A DNA stretch of 64,000 nt from Nephrocerus scutellatus. Taxonomy: Eukaryota; Arthropoda; Insecta; Diptera; Pipunculidae. The notes beneath the pieces were generated by a model that was not told the origin of the DNA, made no database searches, and saw only the letters and a list, made by a program, of their open reading frames with translations. Every line of letters starts with the position of its first letter. The first letter of the stretch is position 1. The translations under genes and the position numbers were made by a program. Below are positions 22,945-34,269 of the stretch, piece by piece. Location: positions 69,273,536 to 69,337,535 of the forward strand of contig OX352764.1 of NCBI GenBank assembly GCA_947095585.1. Reading direction: 5' to 3'.

Positions 22945-24200
22945 AAACAAACATTTTTTAAATTCTCTATATTAACTTCACTTGCCCGTGGGTCGTCGGT
23001 CGTCGGTCGTCGGTCGTCTGTCGTGGATTCTTGCGATCAATTTTTAACCCACTTCCCATGGCCCGATTTTATTGAAATTTTGCACACATGTGTATTTCCG
23101 GAGACAACACTTTCTATTAAATTTTGAGACCCCTCGGGCTGCGGGGTCGGGGGGCTCCCAAACAAAAAATTTAAAAAATTTACCCGATTTTCTTCAAATT
23201 TTCAACACATGTGTATACCCAATAAACAATACTTTTTGTAGTGATCGGGTCCCGGGTTCGGCCGCAAGGCCCTTATACATTTTTTAAATATCTATACTGG
23301 CATCAGATATTCGTCGCCCTTTATGGACTGTGTGCGGTGTGTGCTGCGCAGTCGGCTGCGCTGCATGGTTTTGGTGGTGGTGGAGAGAGAGAGAGAAATC
23401 TTAGCGCACGCACAAATGAACCCAGCAAATGAAACTAGACATACATGTTTTATGCTTAATTCAACTTACATTTTTATTATATACTGAATTGTATTTTTAT
23501 TGATGTCGTTTTTTGTTGTCGATATCAACTTACAGATAGAACAACAAGTTTTCACAATATTCTGTCATTTGGCGTTTTCATAAATTAGTTCAGAGCAGTC
23601 AAAGAGTTCTCAAGAAAAATGCTCGTGTTTCTTATTTATTCAGAGTATGAGCGTGCTCTAAGTGCTCAGAATAAAATGATCTGAGCTTTTTCAATTTTAA
23701 CATCTGATGTCAAATGTTTGTTTTGATGATTTTCTCCTACAATAAAAAAAATGGCCAGGATCGAGGGGCTCCCATATCAATTTCTGCGATTAGAGAATTT
23801 AGATGAAAAATTTTTATTTTTATGGGTTGTTTTTTATTTACTGAATTGTATTTTTATTGATGTCGTTTTTTTTGTTGTCGATATCAACTTACAGATAGAA
23901 CAACAAGTTCTCACAATATTCTGTCATTTCGCGTTTTCATAAATTAGTTCAGAGCAGTCAAAGAGTTCTCAAGATAACTGCTCGTGTTTCTTATTTGCTC
24001 AGAGTGTGAGCGTGCTCTACGTGCTCAGAATAAAATGATCTGAGCATTTTCAATTTTAACATCTGCTGTCAAATGTCTGTTTCGATGATTTTCTCCTACA
24101 ATAAAAATAAAATGGCCCAGGATCGAGGGGCTCCCATATCAATTTCTGCGATTAGAGAATTTAGATGAAAAATTTTAATTTTTATGGGTTGTTTTTTTAA
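22945..24200 (+). mobile_element. DINE/Helentron-like repeat with duplicated right-end block
   Basis: The left end TTTAAATTCTCTATATTAAC is at about 22957, then a GTCGTCGGTC microsatellite and two units. A CTGTGTGCGGTGTGTGCTGC segment follows, shared in inverted form with about 44930. Then come two consecutive copies (23468-23832 and 23835-24199) of a ~365 bp right-hand block. That block reads GAATTGTATTTTTATTGATG, CTCAGAGTATGAGCGTGCTC, GGGGCTCCCATATCAATTTC, ATTAGAGAATTTAGATG and ATGGGTTGTTTTTT. The same block is single at 39059-39415. Confidence 0.8.
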
Positions 24201-24539
24201 CTGATTGCTTAAGACTGCCCGAAATTCAGGAGTTGTTAATAAAGTTAAGAAGATTTTTATAGTAAAAGGTAGTTGCAAGCGGATGTAGAACATCATAGAA
24301 CTTCAACTCGAACATTCAGAAAATGTACGTGTAATAAACACAAATTTTAATAAAAATATTAGTTTCTTCTTTGTTAATTTCGAAATTACGTAGCGTATAG
24401 GGAAGACGGATAGGATCAAAATAAGTTTAATTTAAACTTAAATTCTACTGTTCTAACAACATTATATGAAGTTGAATTTGTCAAATACATTTCATAAAAA
24501 TGAAAAAAAATTTTAATGTAAATTTTTTATGGAATAAAG

Positions 24540-24850
24540 TCGGGTAAATATATATTGGTAGCTGCTCCGCCCTTCATTTCCGATTACTTACAAATTTTTA
24601 CAAAAGTTATTGTCATCGGAGAAACACATGTGTGCAAGTTTTGAATGAAATCGGCTAAGCTTTCAAAAAATTATCGACCCTGGGGCGCGATCCAAATCTT
24701 AATAAAAAGTGTTGTCATCGTAGATACACATGTGTGCAAAATTTAAATAAAATGGGGCTTTAGGAAGTGGATTGAAAATTGATCACAAGATTTGGCCACA
24801 AACAAAAAAACACATCGGGGCGCGAAGTTTATATAAAGAATTTAAAAGAT
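24540..24850 (-). mobile_element. DINE/Helentron-like repeat copy (diverged)
   Basis: Units with GAAACACATGTGTGCAAG and TAGATACACATGTGTGCAAA lead to GGATTGAAAATTGATCACAA, a CAAACAAAAAAACACATCGG block and GCGCGAAGTTTATATAAAG, a mutated left terminus. The block resembles 9250-9355. Confidence 0.7.
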
Positions 24851-24859
24851 CCCTTAGAG

Positions 24860-26370
24860 ACGAAACAGGCTGGTCTCTAAGCATTTTAACTGCATTTACT
24901 ATGCACAATGAGAGTAGCAGAATGCCTTCATTACGGCGAACTACGACTAATGACGGTTTCCGTAGATTTTTTAGTAAATTAGTAAAAAGACAATAACAAT
25001 TCTTCAGAGCTGTCAGGAATTACCTGTAGTCGGCAGTTTGCCTTGTTGTTATGTTGTAATCAGAGCTAAGCTTCCGTTGAACTGAATCAGGAAGTGCGCT
25101 TGTACAGGATGCGAAAAAGGATGAATGAAAAAAAAACTGTTCGCTTGACCGACGCTGAAAACCAACCTGAGACGTCTGTCTTGATAGTCAGTGTTTGACT
25201 CCCGCTAAACTAAATAAAGTAGGACGAGTTTCGGTTTTTCCGGTAATAAAAAAAGCTTATTGTTCCAGTACACCAATTAATTTGTAAAAAGTGTTGAAAT
25301 TCCCGTCACATTTTCGCTCCACTTATTTGTTCTAATTACCATTAATTGGCATTGTTTCAAGAGATTTTCATTTTAAATTTTAATGAACCTCTGAATTGGG
25401 TTTGTTTCCTGCAAACCAAATTGTTCATTTAAATTCTTTTTCTTTTCTTTTCTTTTTCTCTTTTATCCTTTCTTTTTATTTTTTTTTAGTTTGCATAAAT
25501 CAATTCAAACAGTTTAATTATATTCAATGCAACATAGAACTTTCCGCAATACTGGTGAAGCTTATACGACGCAAACATTTGGGTACAAAATAAACAAAGT
25601 TAATTTTATTCCCGAGTGATGAATTTCCTAAAAAAATACAATTGGTGGATCATTACAAAAAAAGAATTTCAGCAATGTAGTGGTTATCAATTGGTTATCT
25701 TAGAACCATCTGCAAAGCCTCTCAAACTGAAGTGAATTAGGAAATTAGGAAACTCAGGAACAATAATGAGTAAAATCTGGAATAAATCAATTTACCACTT
25801 GGGCGTTTGATGTTCTCTAAAATCTGTGACCAGTTTGATTAAATAAGGAAATACCTTACTCTGAATACAGCTTCTTCACTACATGTTCTTCTTTTAAGAT
25901 TCGTTATTGTTTAAATCAACGTAGAGTTGATGATTTCCGTTGATGATGTTTTTAAATTTTAACGATGTAATTAAAGCAAGGAACAATAATGCTGAAGTAA
26001 TTGCAGGCATTTTTCTTTATGTATTATAAACGCGTACAAAAAATAGAAGAAACAACTCAAATATCCAACAATCCAAAACCAATTAATTATAAAATTCTCG
26101 TACTGAACAATTACCAATGTGCTAATTATATGATATGTTAACTTGGTATTTACATCATCTCTGTGTTGACAGCTTGTCAATCTGCTTTGTGAAAATGTTT
26201 TTTTGTGTCGAAGTTTCAAAAATATTTGAGGGCTTATCTCGTTATGTAGGGGATAGTTGCTTTCTAAAATTGTTATAAAATTAACACTATTTAATATTTT
26301 TGTCAGCTGGCTTGACAGTATCGCATCATGTACACCAAATTTATGAGTACATTTTCAATGATTTAAGGCC
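24860..26370. other. Unassigned spacer
   Basis: About 1.5 kb with no recognised gene or repeat family. A TTTTCTTTTC pyrimidine run lies at 25430-25490. Confidence 0.4.
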
Positions 26371-26639
26371 CTATTTTACGAATGTCTTGTCAATATTGTT
26401 CTACATTGCCTGCATCTTTTCAGAATTGGCAGTGTAACATCGATCATTCATGGCACCAAACAAGATGGTCACTTTGCTTCAATTCCAATATCAATAATAA
26501 TGAAAAAAACGCGAGAAGGAAGAAGTACTCTCAATTATTGGTGGATCACACACCTATTCTGCACTGACCACGGCTGAAATCAGAGACAAGTATGAATGTT
26601 ATGGGGACACTATGGCAGGCGAAAAGGTTAGTGAGGTGA

Positions 26640-28830
26640 GTGAGGTTAAATCAGCGAATTCAGCAAGTTACCCCAACACCTGAACTACACATCAACTTTA
26701 CAAAAATAAACTGGAACCGGTTTAGATCAGATGTGGAAGCTGGACTTCAAATTACAGCGGCGTGTAGAAATCTGGAGAATAGTGAAATTGATGATGCTAT
26801 CAGAAATTTCGAGACTTAAGTGAATACAGCCATAGATCGGCAGAAAACTGTTCGCTCTAGCAGGGATCGCTTTCAACATCTACCTGAGAATATTCAGGCA
26901 ATATATGCTCACAAGCAAAGGCTAAGGAAACGCCTATAGAGGATCTTTAACAGGACTCTCAACACTGTTAATGACGAATATCAGTCTGTATTTTCGCAAC
27001 TGCGTTGTACAGTAATCATGCTTCGTCAAGCTGTGCGAAGTTACCAGGAAGATGTACTGACCAAACGACTTCAGAACATCAAACCAGGCCCGGATGCTTT
27101 AAAAAAGCTGAATTCTGTGATCGGAAAACGTATTTCTATTGCAGAAAGTATCACGTTTGGAGAGCAAGTAGCATCCAGTCCTGTTGAAAAAGCCGAAGCC
27201 TTTGCCTGTTATTTCGAAAGGAGCTTTACAGACCGACCACCAACACATCTTCCAGAATTCGTAAGGCAGGTCGAAAGTCTTGTGGAAGTCACCACTTCCC
27301 CAAGAAATTTTGAAGTGCAGTTCAGCGAAGACAATCCCGCAAACGCACCCGTAGACGTGGATATGTTTACCGGGACAGCTGCTGTCAGTGATTTAATTAG
27401 GAGTGGAAACTCTAAAAAATCATCGGGCACTGACGGGATTTCAAATTTTCTGCTTAAAAAGCTGCCGGCTATGGCAATTTTGATGTTAACCATCATATTC
27501 AACAATTGCCTTAACAATGGATACTTTCCAGACAAGTGGAAGGTAGCCAAAGTAGTACCAGTACCTAAGAAAACTGACCGCTGGTTACCGCCCCATAGCT
27601 TTACTGTGTTGTATCAGTAAAGTATTGGAGTCTTTGATCCGTAAAAAGATCAATGCGTATTGCTCGGAAAGAAATCTTATTCCTTCCTTTCAGTTCGGCT
27701 TTCGAGAAAAGCACTCTAAGCTGCACCCTCTGATGAAGCTTCACAGTAACGTCACTCGAGGACTGAATGTCAAAAGTAGTACAGTAGCCTGTTTGTTAGA
27801 CATCGAAAAAGCGGGCTTCTGTACCAACTTATTAGATTTGGATTCCCCAATTATATTGTGAAAATAATTAAAAATTTTCTTTATAACAGGGTCTTTTTTA
27901 TACAGGTGTATGGCAGCCCATCGACAAGGAAAATGATTAAAGCCGGAGTTCCCCAAGGCTCCAGACTTGCACCAGTCCTATTTAGCATCTTCACGGCGGA
28001 TCAACCCACCAATACAGACGGAACAAGGACCATGCTTTTCGCGGATGACTCCATCACGTATGCCGTTTCCCGCTCTCCCGAGATAGCTGCCCGAATAGTG
28101 GAGGAACACCTCCGAAATCTTTGGGAATACTACGTGAAGTGGGGACTGAAGATCAACGCCAACAAAACGGAACACATCTGCTTCCGAGTACCAGCAACCG
28201 AAAAAAGGATAAGAAAAATCGTAAGCCGGTGCAGAGCCTTAAAAATCACCCTTTCGGATAACACGACAATAAACACCAAGTCAGAGACTAAGTACCTGGG
28301 AATCAACTTTACTGAGAGGCTCAAGTTTAACTCTCACATCGATAAAACAATGAAAAAAGCGAACTACGCTCTTCATTTGGTGCACCCGCTACTAAGAAGA
28401 CGAAACGGACTGTCCAACAACACCAGGCTGCTCATCTACAAGCAGCTCATCAGGCCAGTGATAACCTATGGCTATCCCATATGGTTCACCGTCTCACCAG
28501 CAACGATGAAGAAGATCTCCCTATTTGAAAGGAAGGTACTTAGGATCTGTTCAGGACTCTGGAGGGTGCCAAACAGCTATAATTTTGTGTCGACTGCAAA
28601 ACTTTACGACGCGGCAGGTCTGCTGCCAATAACCGACCACTTGTTCCAAATTCGTTGATGGGTTGGAAACACATCCAAGTCCGGAGATGCAAGGACTGAG
28701 AATCGAGGAAATCGAGCCAAGCCACCGCTATATAAACATCAGAGGATTCACAGATGCTAGATTCGACGACATCTTTAATAATCAAGACGTCTTCTTCTAC
28801 GAGAAGGCCAGCAATGAACATTACAGAGGC
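26640..28830 (+). pseudogene. Jockey-type LINE, ORF2 3' two-thirds, decayed
   Basis: Plus-strand frames run from the linker (HINFTKINWNRFRSDVEAGL) through the pre-RT region (KKSSGTDGISNFLLKKLP; DKWKVAKVVPVPKK) to the RT fingers and palm (CLLDIEKAGF where DIEKAFD is usual; GVPQGSRLAPVLFSIFTAD). The catalytic block MLFADDSITYA is intact. Thumb and C-terminal parts follow (TETKYLGI-like text, PVITYGYPIWF, FERKVLRICSG), and the end near 28830 is followed by AT-rich DNA. Internal stops near 26816 and 26938, frameshifts at about 27600-27625 and 27860, and a lost endonuclease domain mark it as dead. The Jockey-clade call is by motif similarity from memory. Confidence 0.85.
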
Positions 28831-28869
28831 TGAAGATCGCCCTGTTTATACCCTCTCATTTTTTTTTCA

Positions 28870-29890
28870 TTTTTATTTTATTTTAAAATTTATTGTTTAA
28901 AATTAAATTGCTTTACTAACATGTAGTAGATTAAGTAGTCAAAATTATTGTTTAATTATAAGCAATACAAAATAAATTAAAACAATGTAAATACGTCGGT
29001 CCCCTATTGTTGAGCCGACACTTATTAATAATAGTTATAAGTTTAGTTTTAAGTCAAAATTGTATATTACTTAAATATTTAATAAAAATATCTTAATCTA
29101 TGAATGTTATGCTAGTTTATCTTCAGAAAAAAAATTCTGCGTGAGAAGTGAAAGAAAACGTTGTTCTTATGAAACAAGAAGATGCATAATCAGTAAATTA
29201 AAATTTTTCTCAATCATCTCGTCTCTACGCCACGGCATAGCGTTTGAGGATTTTGCTTTTCTATTTGGGGCTTGGCCAAAACATTGAGACTCGGGCCCAG
29301 TGAGCCCTATGGAGTCGGCGCCGGTGCGTCAAATTGAAAAGAGCTAGTTCCAAATTGAGTTCAAAAGTAATAGCGTGATTACCTTGTTTTAGGCCGAAAT
29401 CACAACTAGCTCTTGTAACGAAAATGTCTGATTTAAGAGTTTTCATATGGAACGTCTCTCACTGTACATTAACCTCGAACTGGACAGAAGCTAGCAGATA
29501 CCCAGTCCAAATATAAAGCTGATATTACAAAAAAATTCCATTCTTTTAAAAAATATAAATAAATTTCCATCAAAACATTATAATATCTCAACCGAATCAT
29601 TTTGAAGAAATTCGAAATATTTAGGATATACATATGAGAAAAAATTGTAAATACTGAATGTAGCCGAGAATTACACGGATAGATAAAAAAATTTAAATTT
29701 TTGTTCTATATTTTGTATTTTTATTTTCTAGCGGCTAAAAAGTTGATGCAATTTTTAATTTTGGTGTTTTTTATTTTGTTTTGCAAAATAATGTTGTGTG
29801 AAAATATTGTGTTGTGTTAAACAAGTTATTTTTTATAATATTCTAAAATTTATAAATGTATATATATGAAGGCAATTATTGTTTCTTTAA
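28870..29890. other. Unassigned AT-rich spacer
   Basis: No supported feature in about 1 kb. Confidence 0.4.
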
Positions 29891-29897
29891 TATTTAA

Positions 29898-30560
29898 TTC
29901 ATCATCATCATGTTTGACTCTACAACCGGGGTCCGGTCCTGGCCTCCCGCAAAAAGTCTATCCACCGGTCCCGATTTCGAGCCGATGTCATCCAGTTTTG
30001 CATCCCTAAACTCTAAGCGTCCTGGTCTACGCCATCCTTCCAGCGTAGGCTTGGCCGGCCTCGCTGTCGTGTTCCATAAATCCTACCGCAAAGGACTTCG
30101 CTCATGCGAGCTAGGTGTCCTGCCCAACGGAGCCTACCGAGCTTAATTTTCTTCACGATGTCGACATCGCGGTCACGCTCGTAGATCTCATCATTATAGA
30201 GTCTCCGGAATCATCCTTCCTCACATACGGGGCCAACAATTCTCCGTAAGACTTTACTCTCGAACGCGGCTAAGAGGTCAGAATGCTTTTTGCTATGCAC
30301 CCAAGTCTCGGATCCATATGTAAGTACTGGTATGACCATTGTCTTATATATCAGCAGCTTGAATGTTATGGTTAAGTTCCTGGATTTGAAGAGTCTTGAC
30401 AGGCTATAGTAGGCTGTTTTGGCTTTAAGCAACCGTGCGCGTATTTCTGGTTCCATGCTGTTATCGGCTGCTATAGTTGACCCGAGATAGTTAAAGGATT
30501 GCACTACTTCAAATTCGCGCTCCACTATCTGAATTGAGGGACCAACGTTGGATAATATTT
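29898..30560 (-). pseudogene. RTE-like LINE fragment, 3' end
   Basis: A minus-strand open stretch of 104 codons reads EREFEVVQSFNYLGSTIAAD, MEPEIRARLLKAKTAYYSLS and VIPVLTYGSETWVHSKKHSD. It continues past a stop into ERDRDVDIVKKIKLGRLRWA and the C-terminal region near SKSGPVDRLFAGG. The 3' end carries a short GATGATGATG-type tail at about 29900-29911, consistent with the simple-repeat tails of RTE-clade LINEs. It is heavily 5' truncated. Confidence 0.8.
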
Positions 30561-30596
30561 AATTAGTTAATAAATTTTACTGTTGTTTTCATAGAC

Positions 30597-30712
30597 TCGA
30601 TAGAATTACCGTCTGTAGCTGTAACAGATTCCACTTTACCAGGAACTTGTTCGTCCACATTAACAACTGGTAATAAAAGAAAAGTCGTTCCAGATCCAGA
30701 CAAAAAATCGTA
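30597..30712 (+). pseudogene. Exon-like open segment, unrecognised
   Basis: An acceptor-like TTACTGTTGTTTTCATAG precedes an open frame SIELPSVAVTDSTLPGTCSS, TLTTGNKRKVVPDPDKKS and a TAA. It could be the last exon of a gene or captured DNA, with a basic, NLS-like end (NKRK). No partner exon was found. Confidence 0.3.
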
Positions 30713-30719
30713 AGGTTTA

Positions 30720-30850
30720 TGACAAGATTAAAAGAACGTCAAATGCTTAGCGTGGTTCTTATAAATTATGTGATTTTTTAAGCCTCCAAAATTCCAGATT
30801 TCCGTTAAAAACATTTCAGCAATTTACATTTATTTTATAACAGTTCTAGG
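30720..30850. repeat. Unnamed dispersed repeat, copy B
   Basis: Matches 12645-12790: GATTAAAAGAACGTCAAATG, CTTAGCGTGGTTCTTATAAA, TTATGTGATTTTTTAAG and AAATTCCAGATTTCCG. Confidence 0.6.
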
Positions 30851-31139
30851 GTGTCCGGCTAATTGCTCATACAGTTATTCTCGCAGAATTTTTCTCGGAC
30901 AATTGTTCTCGCACAATTATTCCCTAACAATTCTTCTCGTTCTTCTCAGGAAATTCTTTTCAAAATTTTGTTTTGCTAAAATATAAAATTACTTAATAAA
31001 TGAAGCAAGAAATAACTTAACTGGTTATCAAATCAATATTATTATTATTTATTATTAATAACGTAGTACAATAACAAATTTAAGGAAAAAAAATTAACTG
31101 TTGCTTTTACTGTTGTTGTTACTATTTCATCAAATCAAA

Positions 31140-31275
31140 TATGGGTGGCTGGCTGGCTGGTCAGATTTTCTGATCAATTTTTAACCCACTTCCCATGGCC
31201 CGATTTTATTGAAATTTTGCACACATGTATATTTCCGGTGACAATACTTTCTATTAATTTGAGGCCCCTCGGACC
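31140..31275 (+). mobile_element. DINE/Helentron-like left block, truncated
   Basis: A GGCTGGCTGGCTGG microsatellite is followed by TTTTTAACCCACTTCCCATG, CACACATGTATATTTCCGG and TTTGAGGCCCCTCGGACCTC. It stops abruptly at a junction with an antisense LINE fragment. The true left terminus is also missing. Confidence 0.75.
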
Positions 31276-31845
31276 TCGGAGACAAAATAGAGCCTTGGGG
31301 AACGCCGGCGTTTACGCAGTGAACATTGGATTTGAAACCGTCTAATACGATCTAGATTGAACGGTCAGATAGGTAATTACTAGTCCAATCAAGCAGAGTC
31401 TTACCAATTCCATAGGCATTCATTTTCGACAAAAGAGCTTGATGCCAGACTCTGTCAAATGCCTTGGAAATATCAAGTGCAACAACTTTGCTTTGACTAA
31501 ATTTGTGAATAGACTGGTTCCACTTTTCAGTGAGATATGCCATCAGATCACCTGTAGAACGTTGCCTTCGAAAACTGTACTGTTGGTCACTAAAGATTTC
31601 AAGAGATTCAAGGTATTGCAAAAGATTACTGTTAATCGACGATTCCATGACTTTAGAAAGTATGGATGTTAGCGCAATGTCGGTACAAGGATTCTACTAT
31701 TTTAGGAACAGACAAAGACAGTTTTCCAATTTCTTGGGGCTACTCCAGAACAATAAAAGAAATGGAAAAGCCTGCGCAGTGGCAAAGCGAACGTAAAAGA
31801 ACACCTTTTCAAAACTATAGCAGGAATACCATTAGGCCCAGCAGA
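31275..31845 (-). pseudogene. LINE reverse-transcriptase fragment
   Basis: Minus-strand frames read SAGPNGIPAIVLKRCSF, GVAPRNWKTVF, then after a frameshift MESSINSNLLQYLESL, SDQQYSFRRQRSTGDLMAYL, VVALDISKAFDRVWHQALLS and CVNAGVPQGSILSP. These are RT motifs from the fingers to the start of the palm. It stops before the catalytic YADD/FADD box where it meets the repeat-element block. It differs from the copies at 26640 and 39431, so it is a third LINE lineage (I/Jockey-like by memory). Its upstream edge is fused to Helitron Rep sequence. Confidence 0.85.
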
Positions 31846-32610
31846 TTTATTTACCACTTCGTACATTTCCGATCTTTCAGGCGGCATTTCACAACAATAA
31901 ACTTTATCAAGCAGATGTAACTCCTCTGCAGTTTCAAAAGGTGCATGACCTTCAATCCAGACTATCATGTGAAATTGCGCACTCCCACGTTTTTGAAATT
32001 CGACTCTTTAAGCTGACCACCTACAACATTATTATTGTGTGTTATGAATTTTATGAGAGCATTGACACCAATCATAAAGTATCGACTGACAATAACCGAA
32101 TACTGTTAAATTATTCGTTGTGTGTCTATGTTCCATGTGGTCTGGATTGTGGTAAGCCATCTGCGATTAATAGAGCTTTGCGCATGTCTAAATGACGTTA
32201 TTACAGTTAAAAGTTACAAAATAGGCTGGCTCACCCAGGCAACGAATCTGGGCTATGAGTTCATTTAAAATTGTACGCCAATAAGATGCTGAGCCTCTCA
32301 GATTTAAGATTGAGATGTACGACTTCAACCTGGACATCTTGACCCACAATTTTTTTACAGCAAACGGGTATTGTAGACTTAACTTCTTGTCTTAATATTC
32401 ATCATTGAAATTAGTCAAAGGAGCTTATTTAACAGGGTTGGTTCCTTTAAACAATATCCACTATGCGGAAGCAATGGAAACGATGCAAATTCATCGGCTT
32501 TCATGTTATGTGATACATTTAATTGCTGCTCTTCGGCTGGTTGTAGATTATCAATGGAAGCAATAACGGAAGTTTGAACGGGTATAGTTTTATAGTTATG
32601 AACAATCAAA
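31845..32610 (-). pseudogene. Helitron/Helentron Rep (HUH) remnant
   Basis: Minus-strand frames, with breaks, match the Helitron replication-initiator N-terminal region. LNLRGSASYWRTILNELIAQ then IRCLGEPAYFVTFNCNNVI resembles the family block RG..SYW..-LG.PT.F.T.S.NDL. RKALLIADGLPQSRP follows, then ALIKFITHNNNVVGGQLKES in decayed form. QKRGSAHFHMIVWIEG contains an H-F-H triad, i.e. the HUH motif of rolling-circle nucleases. Stops after NNVI and frame changes make it inactive. The Tyr-containing motif and the helicase domain are not present. The upstream ORF 32609-32415 may be its N-terminal part. Confidence 0.8.
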
Positions 32611-32639
32611 CGATCTTATGCTATTCATTACACTTACAT

Positions 32640-33060
32640 AGGACCAGCTTGCTGGTACCATAACTTATATTGATCTTAGAACTACTCAACTAACGGGAAT
32701 TTTATCAAAATCGCCCTGCGAGAAACATATGAAATTAAATAAATTATTCTACCTTCCAAGTCCATCATCAGACCATATAGTCCTGGAGGTAGCGTTGCAA
32801 ATGAAAAACTGATAGTAACCGGCTGATTTTGATATCGATAATTGATCTCGTATAACTAATCAGTGAAACGACCATCAGCCGCACAAATAGTAGTAGGTCT
32901 GGGTCTGGGAGGCTCCGATAGTGGTAAAAAAAAATAAAATTTAAAGTAATAGTACGCCGGCTTAAACTTTTTTTTATTAATAGCTAACATTATAGTGAGT
33001 TGAAAAAAAATCGTCAGCTGCATTGAACTTGTAAAATAAATTAATAGGACGCCGGATGAA
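32640..33060. other. Spacer with one diverged tandem-repeat unit
   Basis: GGACCAGCTTGCTGGTACCA, TAACTTATATTGATCTTAGA and AACGGGAATTTTATCAAAAT are related to the ~150 bp units at 11090-11800. The rest is unassigned. Confidence 0.4.
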
Positions 33061-33074
33061 ATCTAACTAGGATA

Positions 33075-33565
33075 ACTGTTTACATGATACACACGTATAT
33101 AAAATTTAAAAAAAAATTGGGTTAAGTTTTTTAAAAAATTTGTTGGGGCCCCATGACCCTCCAAGCCCTGTCTCAAAAATTTTTGCAAAAAGTGTTACCT
33201 ATCGGAGATACACACGTATATAAAATTTAAAAAACAATCGGGTTAATTTTTTTTAAAAAAGTTATGGGGCCCCACGAACCCGGGCCCGGAGTCTCCAAAA
33301 TTTTTACAAAAAGTGCTGTATATCAGAGATACACATGTGTATAAAATTTGAAGAAAATCGAGAAAATGTAAAATATTTGTAGGGGAGCCTCCCGAATAGA
33401 AAGTGTTGTCTCCGGAAATACACATGTGTGCAAAATAAAATCGGGCTTTGGGAAGTGGGTTAAAAATTGATCGCAAGATTCAACGACAGACGTCCGACAG
33501 CCGACCGATTGCCGACCGACATCCGTGCCACGAGAAAGTGAAGTTAATATAGAGAATTTAAAAAA
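33075..33565 (-). mobile_element. DINE/Helentron-like repeat copy
   Basis: Four units with CGGAGATACACACGTATATA and TCAGAGATACACATGTGTAT lead to TTAAAAATTGATCGCAAGAT, a GACCGATTGCCGACCGAC microsatellite and the intact left terminus GAAGTTAATATAGAGAATTT. The right end is missing. Confidence 0.8.
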
Positions 33566-33814
33566 CAACCGTCAGCCGCGTGTGTAGTGGTGGAAAGGCC
33601 GTCAGCCGACGTAGTTAAGATAAAGATTATTCGAGCAATGCACAGTATCTTTCAGCGTCTATCTGACATAATAATAACATATAATATAATAATACTTAGA
33701 AATAATATATAGCTGAGTGCCCGACGTTGCACAGTAGTAAAAAAAAAAGTAAACCACTGGACGTATCGAAGCTTGTATTCGCATTTAATATTCATTTAAT
33801 GATTTGATAATTTT

Positions 33815-34225
33815 TTGAATTCTCTATATTAACTTCACTTGCACGTGGCACGGATGTCGGTCGGCAGTCGGTCGTCTGTCGTGGAATATTGCGATCAATT
33901 TTTAACCCACTTCCCAAAGCCCGATTTTACTTTGCACAAATGTGTATTTCCGGAGACAACACTTTCTATTAAAATTTGAGGCCCCTCGGGCCACGGGGTC
34001 GTGTTTCTTATTTGCTCAGAGTATGAGCGTTCTCTAAGTGCTCAGAATATAATGATCTGAGCATTTTCAATTTTAACATCTGATGTCAAATGTTTCTTTC
34101 GATTATTTTCTTCTACAATAAAAAAATAAAAAAATAAAAAATTACCCAGGATCGAGGGGCTCCCATATCAATTCCTGCGATTGGAGAATTTAGATGAAAA
34201 ATTTTAATTTTTATGGGTTGTTTTT
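33815..34225 (+). mobile_element. DINE/Helentron-like repeat, short complete copy
   Basis: The left end GAATTCTCTATATTAACTTC is at about 33817. The conserved block reaches GGCCACGGGGTCG and then joins directly to the right-hand block (TGTTTCTTATTTGCTCAGAG ... TGGAGAATTTAGATGAAAA ... ATGGGTTGTTTTTT). No central units lie between, so it is the shortest two-ended copy in the window at about 410 bp. Confidence 0.8.
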
Positions 34226-34269
34226 TATTTTCTTTACCACTCGTTCCAACTTTATCTCATAATTCATAT

